NCBI GenBank assembly: GCA_031257595.1
Contig: JAIROH010000030.1
Span: 1 to 12,727 of the forward strand
Source of the DNA: Treponema sp.
GTDB lineage: Bacteria; Spirochaetota; Spirochaetia; Treponematales; Breznakiellaceae
Direction of reading: 5' to 3'
Length of the DNA stretch: 12,727 nucleotides
Part shown: positions 8,101 to 12,727 of the stretch, in pieces
How the letters are laid out: each line of letters opens with the position of its first letter
Position numbering within the stretch: the first letter of the stretch is position 1
The notes under the pieces: generated by a model
Seen by the model: only the letters and a program-made list of their open reading frames with translations
Databases searched by the model: none
What the model was told of the DNA's origin: nothing
Made by a program: the position numbers and the translations under genes

Positions 8101-8998
8101 GCCGGGTAAAGGTTCAACGTTCGCCTTTACGATTAAAGCCGCCAGGGGCTCCGGCAAAAAGAACAGCCTGCCGGTCGAAGCGGTTCTCCGTTCCATGAAG
8201 ATCCTCGTGGCGGACAGTGACCCGGGTGTACGGGATTGTTTTGCCGAAACAGCCCGAAGCGCCGGTATTGGCTGTACCTTTTGGGACGGGCCGGATGCTT
8301 TCGGCCCTGATGAAAATTACGACCTTTATTTTGTGGATTGGAAAACAGGCGGACGGAAACTTACCGGAAAAATACAAAAACGGAACCCTGAAAGTTTTAT
8401 TGTGGCAATGCTTTCCGTATCCGAATGGACCACGGAAGAAGAGGAGGCAAGAAAGGCCGGAATAAGCAGATTCCTCACCAAGCCGATCTTTCCTTCTTCG
8501 ATTATCGATATGGTCAACGAGTATCTGGGGATACATAGTTTTACCGAAACCAGGAAAGACCCGCAGGTAAACAGTTTCAAAAACCGCCGGATACTGCTTG
8601 CCGAAGACGTGGAAATAAACCAGGAAATTGTGCAAAGCCTGCTGGAACCGACCGGCATTACGATCGACTGCGCCGGGAACGGCGCGGCGGCAGTCAGGAT
8701 GTTTTGTGAGAATCCGGAAAAATACGACATGATCTTTATGGACGTACAGATGCCGGAAATGGACGGCTATGAAGCGGCCCGCCGTATCCGCGCCTTTGAA
8801 GCGGAACGCTTTTTAACGCGGGAAACCCCGGCCGCACAACTATCGGAATCTCCAAAGGGGATTCCGATAGTTGCCATGACCGCCAATGTTTTCAGGGAAG
8901 ACATCGAAAAGTGTCTTGCCGCCGGAATGAATGACCACATAGGCAAACCTCTTGACCTCGAAGCCGTATTGGTGAAACTGCGTAAATATTTGCCCTAA
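5144..8998 (+). CDS. Hybrid sensor histidine kinase: two solute-binding domains, GAF, HisKA, HATPase, two REC
   Basis: This protein has 1284 residues. An N-terminal hydrophobic segment ends in ITAGC (C22), a possible lipobox. Two periplasmic SBP_bac_3-like domains follow (~40-285 and ~286-530), the second opening with [12 protein letters not shown] as in BvgS/EvgS-type sensors. A TM helix at ~538-557 leads to a GAF-like domain (~585-750), HisKA with H782 (SHEIRTPMN), and HATPase_c with N899, D932 (SDTGIGI) and GGTGLGL (961-967). Receiver 1 (from ~1018) has D1065 in FVDWK but is diverged. Receiver 2 (from ~1150) is canonical, with D1155, D1200 (FMDVQMP) and K1268. No HPt domain or response regulator is nearby, so the output is unknown. 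It probably senses a small periplasmic solute. No good ribosome binding site precedes the ATG, but the signal-like N-terminus supports it. Confidence 0.9.
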   Translation: MLYRKIIIAVYAVLFLCITAGCKDSPASFHQDEYPSYTDYRDIPEITEEEINAVQSLKERYGSFVYGAVLTTETFYNEYGEIRGYSALLCDWLSELFGIPFTPVIYEWDELIGGLKDNTVDFTGELTATAERRKTHFMTDAIAERSVKFMRIADSRPLSKTGAERPLRYGFLEGVVTSGLVLPHVEKNTEVFLVGNYETAYTMLKNGDIDAFFDEGVAEAAFDVYGDVTAEDFFPLIHGAVSLSTQNRSLEPVISIVQKALRHGAAHSLAEKYNEGLGEYMRHKLLLRLSPEEKLYIKEHSQGIPVAAEHDNYPVSFYNIREKQWQGIAIDVLKKAEELTGLSFHLVNAENAEWPELLEKLENGEAALITELIRSEGREGRFLWANKPFTTDRYALLSKSGFRDLQINEIRFVKVGLIRGTAYAELFNKWFPDHANTVEFTGPENAFAALERGEVEAVMATRNLLLSLTNYHEQTGYKTNIEFNQTFESLFGFNRGETLLCSIMDKSLNIIDCNSIAERWIRKTFDYREKLTRSQTPWFLGAAGLLFCLLILLAVVFRRNLQEGKRLEKIVRDRTAELVRQDELLHVVNDLATILLASDTDKLKQVLDSGIAMVAQCVTVDRVYVWQNVTKNNSLYYSKVYEWVKSGESGWNSSFEFSYGETFPEWEKALSLGKSINGPLECLEESGRLRLEPYGIKSILVLPVFLQKPGGTEDYFWGFVSFDDCHKKRFFPKEEESILRSGSLLVVNALQKNELSQSLENALEQAKSANSAKSEFLANMSHEIRTPMNAIIGMTSIGRASGEMERKDYCLTKIEEASNHLLGIINDILDMSKIEANKFELSPVEFNFEKTLKQVVNVINFRVNEKRQRLSVHIDGSIPPVLIGDDQRLAQVITNLLGNAVKFTPERGTIGIDTRLVKEEEGLCTIQIDVSDTGIGISGEQQKKLFNSFQQAESSTSRQFGGTGLGLAISRRIVEMMGGDIWVESEPGKGSTFAFTIKAARGSGKKNSLPVEAVLRSMKILVADSDPGVRDCFAETARSAGIGCTFWDGPDAFGPDENYDLYFVDWKTGGRKLTGKIQKRNPESFIVAMLSVSEWTTEEEEARKAGISRFLTKPIFPSSIIDMVNEYLGIHSFTETRKDPQVNSFKNRRILLAEDVEINQEIVQSLLEPTGITIDCAGNGAAAVRMFCENPEKYDMIFMDVQMPEMDGYEAARRIRAFEAERFLTRETPAAQLSESPKGIPIVAMTANVFREDIEKCLAAGMNDHIGKPLDLEAVLVKLRKYLP
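8837..8873. repeat. Near-perfect inverted repeat inside the second receiver domain
   Basis: CAACTATCGGAATCTCC (8837-8853) pairs with GGGGATTCCGATAGTTG (8857-8873) around a 3-base AAA loop: 17 pairs with one G-T. The right arm encodes the conserved receiver strand GIPIVA. The left arm encodes QLSESPK in an extended loop (~[18 protein letters not shown]) that most receivers lack. The left arm therefore looks like an inverted copy of the strand-coding DNA. Confidence 0.85.
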
Positions 8999-9777
8999 GA
9001 ATCCACAAGCGACTTGATCCGCCGGATCGAAACGGCGCGGCCGGAACTGTCGGCTTCGATAAAAACCCCCTGGATCTCGGGTTTTTCCCAGGCTTCCCTG
9101 GTCCAGTCCGGTATGCCGCTAAGGTATTCGCGGATCCGGCTGGCTGTTTCCGCGCCGCCTACGGATTCCGCGCTGCCGGTACGGCCGGCGTCGCAGATAA
9201 CCGCCGTCCCCTTAAGCAGCTGTTCGTCCGTGGTCTGCACCCGGTTGTGGGAACCGATGACCGCGGTACAAAGCCCTTTTGCCGCCGCGAAAAAAGTCCG
9301 CTTTTCGCCGGAAGCCCAGGCGTGAAAATCGACAATTACGTACGGGGTTTCTTTGCGGAGCCGTTCCAGGAGAGGCTGAAAAACGGCAAAAGGGCTTGAC
9401 GGATTCAGCCGGCCGGAATCATTCTGGCCAAGAAGTACGGCAACGGCGACCTTTACGTCTTTTGCCTTAAAGAGCCGTTCACCCGAACCGGGCGAAGCGG
9501 GATTAAGGTTATAGGGCCGGAGTACGTAAGGGATTTTTCCGATATTTTCCACAAGATCTTTTTTGTAAAAACAGCAGTCCCCGGTGGTAATAACGTCCGC
9601 GCCAAGTTTGCGGATATACGCCGCGTGGTTCCGGCCCAGACCGCCGCCGCCCGTAGCGCCGTTGGCGCAGACAATGACAAAGTCGGGCCGGAGCGTTTCT
9701 TTAAGCGCGGGAAGGCCTTTTTTTAGAGCGTAAATGCCCGCCTTGCCGACAAGTTCAGCTATATAGAGTATCTTCAC
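8995..9777 (-). CDS. YmdB/TIGR00282-like metallophosphoesterase homologue with altered active site
   Basis: The 260 residues follow the YmdB family from end to end: [88 protein letters not shown] and the C-terminal QGVFIEAD. Known members are binuclear-metal 2',3'-cyclic-nucleotide phosphodiesterases. Here most ligands differ: the first Asp is E8, the NGEN pair is A41/T42, the GNH motif is D67/C68, and the HTH pair is H177/R179. H152 and H177 remain. Activity may be lost or changed. The start is GTG 9777, 11 bases after the TPR gene stop, so the two form an operon. The stop overlaps the kinase stop on the other strand by four bases. Confidence 0.78.
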   Translation of the reverse strand: MKILYIAELVGKAGIYALKKGLPALKETLRPDFVIVCANGATGGGGLGRNHAAYIRKLGADVITTGDCCFYKKDLVENIGKIPYVLRPYNLNPASPGSGERLFKAKDVKVAVAVLLGQNDSGRLNPSSPFAVFQPLLERLRKETPYVIVDFHAWASGEKRTFFAAAKGLCTAVIGSHNRVQTTDEQLLKGTAVICDAGRTGSAESVGGAETASRIREYLSGIPDWTREAWEKPEIQGVFIEADSSGRAVSIRRIKSLVDS

Positions 9778-9788
9778 ATCCGCGTCAT

Positions 9789-10331
9789 CTACAAAGAAGA
9801 AATGCGGGAAAAGGCATTGCCGTTTAAGCCGGAAAGGCTTCTTTCAAATTCCGCCGCCGCCTGGTAATCCTTGAGCTCCCGGCAGGTGTCACGCAGGTTG
9901 CGGATCGCTTCCTCGTACAGGGGAACCAGGGAAACCGCTTCTTCAAAACAATGGCGGGCCGTTTCGTAGCAGCCCTGGGTAAAATAAAGTACCCCCAGGT
10001 TATTCCAGGTCTTGGGCGACCGCTCATTGCGCATCAGGGCGGACTGATAGTTTTCCTCGGCAAGATCAAACTGTTCCGTTTCGTAGTAGATAAGCCCCAT
10101 AGACATCCAGGCTTCGTCAAGATCGTCGTCGATACAAAGGGCATGCTGGAAACTGTCGAGCGCTTCTTCATAATCCCCGGTATGCTGCTGGGCAATACCA
10201 AGATTAAGCCACAACCAGGGGTTTTCGGGTTCTATTACCAACGCCCGCCGAAAAAGGGGTATAGCTTCGTTAGGCCGGTTTGCTTCGGTTAACGCGATAC
10301 CGGAATTGTTTAAAAAATCCGCTGTTTCCAT
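9789..10331 (-). CDS. Tetratricopeptide repeat protein
   Basis: This 180-residue protein is almost entirely TPR units of 34 residues: ~4-37, 38-71, 72-105, 106-139 and a final degenerate unit ~140-166. Consensus features are visible, such as WLNLGIAQQHTGDYEEALDSFQHAL and TWNNLGVLYFTQGCYETA. No signal peptide or other domain is present, so it is probably a cytoplasmic protein-interaction scaffold. A GGGGGGA stretch just upstream of ATG 10331 can serve as ribosome binding site. It is the first gene of the pair with the YmdB-like gene, and a direct partnership between the two products is possible but unproven. Confidence 0.85.
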   Translation of the reverse strand: METADFLNNSGIALTEANRPNEAIPLFRRALVIEPENPWLWLNLGIAQQHTGDYEEALDSFQHALCIDDDLDEAWMSMGLIYYETEQFDLAEENYQSALMRNERSPKTWNNLGVLYFTQGCYETARHCFEEAVSLVPLYEEAIRNLRDTCRELKDYQAAAEFERSLSGLNGNAFSRISSL

Positions 10332-10472
10332 TTCCCCCCGCCAATTTTACGTTCAGCCAAGACCCCGCAAAACCGCGTTTCCGGGAAAAAGTTCAAAAAT
10401 TGACATTTTGGAACCGGCCGACTGTATTAAGTATACAGCTTTTTGGTGAATTATTCCAGCTTTTAGTTTCCT
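10332..10472. promoter_or_regulatory. Intergenic region with dyad CTGTAT-N5-ATACAG and promoter-like boxes on both strands
   Basis: The dyad is at 10422-10427 and 10433-10438. On the minus strand TATACT (10430-10435) lies ~100 bases before the TPR start and sits in TGTATACTTAATA, nearly the same sequence as the -10 region at 786-798 (TGTATACTTTAATA). On the plus strand TTGACA (10400-10405), 17 bases, then TGTATT (10423-10428) forms another promoter match that would fire antisense into the thioredoxin-like gene. No clear terminator is visible. Confidence 0.35.
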
Positions 10473-10817
10473 TTACGTTAAATTCAGCCTGTGAAGAAAT
10501 CCCCGCAGGGACACATAGTTACTTTCGCCTGAAAAAACGCCTTTTTGGAAATAACGGACATAGGGAATTTCCCTGTTGTTGTAGGTATTTTCCTTAAATT
10601 CCATGAATCCATCAAAAAAAGCTTCGGTATCGTATTCAATATAGAGGATCGTAATACCGTCCCCGGCTTTTTCCACATCCGAAAGGTAGTTCTTCATGGC
10701 CTTCCACTGGGGACACCAGCTTTGGGTCAATATGAGGGCGCCCGTTCCCTCAAACGGTTCAAACGCGCCCTTTTCCATCGCGTCCCGGCACTCCATCTCC
10801 GTCAATTTGCGTACCAT
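10473..10817 (-). CDS. Single-cysteine thioredoxin-like protein
   Basis: This 114-residue protein has a thioredoxin-type layout: strand GALILTQ, then WCPQW (34-38) where thioredoxins have WCGPC, a strand ITILYIEYD, the conserved cis-proline context REIPYVRYF (P85) and the following K-G turn. The resolving cysteine is replaced by W38, leaving C35 as the only active-site thiol (the other cysteine, C10, is N-terminal). It may act as a monothiol redox or binding protein, or be non-catalytic. There is no signal peptide. It reads divergently from the cyclase gene. The ATG at 10817 has no strong ribosome binding site. Confidence 0.7.
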   Translation of the reverse strand: MVRKLTEMECRDAMEKGAFEPFEGTGALILTQSWCPQWKAMKNYLSDVEKAGDGITILYIEYDTEAFFDGFMEFKENTYNNREIPYVRYFQKGVFSGESNYVSLRGFLHRLNLT

Positions 10818-10837
10818 AGGTTAAACACTATGATATT

Positions 10838-10865
10838 TCACCGGAAAATGCTATAATTACGGTGA
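10838..10865 (+). promoter_or_regulatory. Extended -10 promoter of the cyclase-like gene, framed by a dyad
   Basis: TGCTATAAT (10849-10857) is a full extended -10 element with a perfect TATAAT at 10852-10857, ~30 bases before the GTG at 10888. No good -35 is present, as is usual for extended -10 promoters. TCACCG (10838-10843) and CGGTGA (10860-10865) form a perfect 6-bp dyad around the box, a plausible repressor operator. Confidence 0.6.
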
Positions 10866-10887
10866 TACTTAAAATACGGGGTCTGTA

Positions 10888-12396
10888 GTGAAGGATATAA
10901 GCGAATACACCGAATCCACCTCTGAGCATGAATTCTTTTCTTTTCTTTACGATAAGCTTATAACCAAGGAAATAAATACGTTCGCGGCCCTTAAAGCCTT
11001 TGCGGCTCCGGTTTTAAAGGACAAACGTACCCATCCGGTAATAATGCGTTGTTTTGAGCTTATCCGGAAGCTTAACTGGGGCTTTTTTTCCGGCATGAGC
11101 TGTAAAACCCACAAACGGCTTTGGCAGGAACTGGTCGTCCCGGATCAGCATTTTCCCGAAGCGGGAAATCTAAAAGACACGCTGCAAACGTCCACGATTT
11201 ATGTCGCAATGCTCGATATTCACGGCTATACCCAATTTTGCATGGATTCCAAAAACAACCCCAACAGGATGCTGGTACTGGACTGGGCGATCAACAACGA
11301 CATACGCCGTATTTCCGATCAATGCCAGGCGGTAAGCCAGCGGGAGCGGGGGGACGAGATAGTTGTCGTCGCCGCCAGGGCCACAGACGCCCTGACGGTA
11401 ACTCTGGGAATCATCGACTATTTCGGCAAGACGAATGTGGTGGACGATCCGGATATCCCCACCCGGCGTTCGGGCAAAGCCGCCGACGCCGACATGCCGA
11501 TCTTTAAAATATCCGGCGGCATAACCGGCGGGGATAAAAGCCCCCTTATCATTACCCAAAAGGGAAACCTTGCCGGCTTTCTTCTTAATTCGGGCGCGAG
11601 GCTCCAGATTAGGGCCAACGAACTTTCCCCCAAGGAAAACCGGGTTATGGTTACCAAACAGGTTCAGATGAACTATGCAAAGGAAAATCAGGTCGACAAA
11701 TGCGCCCTCTTCCGGAACAACGCGGTTTATTTTCTTGATACGGGGCTTATCTATTTTAAGGGAGTGCGCATCCCCACCTGCGAGGTGGTGTTCAGGGAAA
11801 GCGAACGCTACAAGGAACAGTTCAGCGAAGAACTCACGCGGCTTTTCGGATCTATACGGGAGTCCCTGTGGGAACAGCGCATATTTATCGATCTTATGGA
11901 CCTTATCGCCAAAGTCGCGGCGGTTATGAAACTTTTTTCCGTTACGTTAAGCAAACCGGTAAACGGTATGCAGGTAATTACCAACGATTCCATAACGCAG
12001 CTTTGCAGGATCGGTATACGGGCCTATACCCAGGACGAAGACTACACGCTTGCCGTCCAGCTTCTTAAAGATTTTATCACCATCATAGAGCTTATCCCCG
12101 GTTTCGACAGACTGATTCTCGATTACGTGAGCGGCATCGCCGAAAAGTACGAAGAGATCCTTGCCAAATACAATAAAACCATAGATCGGGAGATCGACGA
12201 ACGCGCCGGTCAAATATTCCAGGGCAGCCACTTGAAGGCGTACCAGGCGGCAAAAAACGCCGTGGTAATTTTCGAAAAGCTCAAAGTTATCGGCCGCAAA
12301 AGCCCGTCAATAACCAAAAAGAAAGCCCTGTGGTTTAAATTGATTCAGCAGAACAAAGAACAGATGGAGTTTACCCTTTATTCGGGAAAAAAATAG
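10888..12396 (+). CDS. Divergent class III adenylate/guanylate cyclase-domain protein
   Basis: Residues ~102-305 of this 502-residue protein resemble a class III nucleotide cyclase domain. D110 lies in AMLDIHGYTQF (family FxDIxGFT), D156 in RERGDEIVVV (family KxIGDxxxA), there is a strand ISGGITGG (208-215), and N234-x3-R238 lies in LLNSGARLQ (family VNxAARL). Thus both metal aspartates and the Asn/Arg transition-state pair are present. The Lys that usually recognises adenine is R at the matching place, so substrate and activity are uncertain. The flanks (1-100 and 310-502) are mostly helical and unrecognised, with no TM segment, so it appears cytosolic. Start is GTG 10888. It is a single-gene unit behind its own promoter. 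Confidence 0.72.
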   Translation: MKDISEYTESTSEHEFFSFLYDKLITKEINTFAALKAFAAPVLKDKRTHPVIMRCFELIRKLNWGFFSGMSCKTHKRLWQELVVPDQHFPEAGNLKDTLQTSTIYVAMLDIHGYTQFCMDSKNNPNRMLVLDWAINNDIRRISDQCQAVSQRERGDEIVVVAARATDALTVTLGIIDYFGKTNVVDDPDIPTRRSGKAADADMPIFKISGGITGGDKSPLIITQKGNLAGFLLNSGARLQIRANELSPKENRVMVTKQVQMNYAKENQVDKCALFRNNAVYFLDTGLIYFKGVRIPTCEVVFRESERYKEQFSEELTRLFGSIRESLWEQRIFIDLMDLIAKVAAVMKLFSVTLSKPVNGMQVITNDSITQLCRIGIRAYTQDEDYTLAVQLLKDFITIIELIPGFDRLILDYVSGIAEKYEEILAKYNKTIDREIDERAGQIFQGSHLKAYQAAKNAVVIFEKLKVIGRKSPSITKKKALWFKLIQQNKEQMEFTLYSGKK

Positions 12397-12467
12397 CCCC
12401 GGCAGATGTTTTCCATTCCCTGAGCCTAAAGCCTTCGGGCACGGAAGAATCGCCCGGAATGTTTTAT
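12397..12467. terminator. Short gap between convergent genes, possible weak terminator
   Basis: CGGGC (12436-12440) and GCCCG (12452-12456) form a 5-bp stem with an 11-base loop, enclosed by CATTCC (12414-12419) and GGAATG (12456-12461), with GTTTT following on the plus strand. The stems are short and partly exclusive, so support is modest. Confidence 0.3.
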
Positions 12468-12727
12468 CTAAAAAAGCCGTCCCGCTATTGCCGGGATTGA
12501 AATAATGTTACCTACCATGCCGCCGATGGACGAAAGCAGAAATACCAGAAGAGCCCTGGTAATGCGGTTCCCGTAAATACCTTTGAGGCTTCCGATGTCT
12601 TCGTTTATCGAAGAAGCGTCCCTGACGCGGGGCTTGCGGATTGTCGCCTCGGTAAGGCCCGCAAAAAGGCCGACGCCGACAAACGGATTAACCGTGGCGA
12701 TTGGGGCTCCGACAAACGACACCAGTA
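12468..12727 (-). CDS. TraB/PrgY-family membrane protein, C-terminal fragment
   Basis: The minus-strand frame is open to the window edge and ends with TAG at 12468-12470, so only the last ~86 codons are seen. The stretch FVGAPIATVNPFVGVGLFAGLTEATIRKPRVRD, then DIGSLKGIYGNRITRALLVFLLSSIGG, matches the C-terminal membrane domain of the TraB family (relatives of enterococcal PrgY, which lowers pheromone activity). Two hydrophobic segments flank a polar loop. The N-terminal GxxH-type catalytic part would lie beyond 12727. The bacterial function of chromosomal TraB proteins is poorly known. Confidence 0.75.
   Translation of the reverse strand, partial: LVSFVGAPIATVNPFVGVGLFAGLTEATIRKPRVRDASSINEDIGSLKGIYGNRITRALLVFLLSSIGGMVGNIISIPAIAGRLF

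Noticed and set aside
8114..8635. Minus-strand frame of 173 codons inside the kinase gene
   Set aside because: It is opposite the receiver-1 region of an intact kinase frame and has no recognisable domain.
1..12727. A complete defence island, prophage or transposon
   Set aside because: No transposase, integrase, phage structural gene or known defence gene set was recognised. The nuclease-like gene at the left edge is isolated and partial.

Overview
The window looks like a chromosomal segment of a spirochaete, most probably a Treponema-like organism of the anaerobic gut type. I infer this from three kinds of gene. One encodes a coiled-coil PD-(D/E)XK protein (DUF3782-like) of a sort I associate with treponemes. 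One encodes an [FeFe]-hydrogenase maturase, HydE. One encodes a very large hybrid sensor kinase with its own solute-binding domains. The assignment is inference; there is no rRNA or tRNA gene to confirm it. GC content is moderate, and coding is dense apart from one ~600-bp gap.

Layout from left to right. (1) 1-772, minus strand: a gene cut by the window edge, encoding a coiled coil built on 33-bp tandem repeats followed by a D..ExK nuclease-like fold, with its own promoter and ribosome binding site. (2) 773-1398: a non-coding, repeat-rich region. It holds a ~160-bp imperfect palindrome, a short direct repeat, and two full plus one partial copy of a 105-bp tandem repeat that runs up to the ribosome binding site of the next gene. 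(3) 1399-3987, plus strand: a tightly overlapping three-gene ABC importer operon of the SsuABC/TauABC/NMT1 type (binding protein, permease, ATPase). Its last ten codons lie inside a palindromic repeat. (4) 4049-5077: hydE, without hydF or hydG beside it. (5) 5144-8998: a 1284-residue membrane hybrid histidine kinase with two periplasmic binding domains, TM segment, GAF, HisKA, HATPase and two receiver domains. (6) 8995-10817, minus strand: three genes encoding a single-cysteine thioredoxin-like protein, a TPR protein and a YmdB/TIGR00282-like metallophosphoesterase homologue that has lost most of the family's metal ligands. (7) 10888-12396, plus strand: a 502-residue protein with a divergent class III nucleotide cyclase domain, behind an extended -10 promoter. 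(8) 12468-12727, minus strand: the C-terminal end of a TraB/PrgY-family membrane protein.

How the genes fit together: the importer is one transcription unit, and hydE may be read through from it. The kinase, cyclase and TraB genes look independent. No response regulator, HPt protein or cyclic-nucleotide effector is encoded here, so the partners of the kinase and the cyclase must lie elsewhere.

I do not see a clear new defence system or cassette. The most unusual material is the layer of palindromic and tandem repeats, including two inverted repeats that contribute protein-coding sequence, and the YmdB-like protein with a rebuilt active site.
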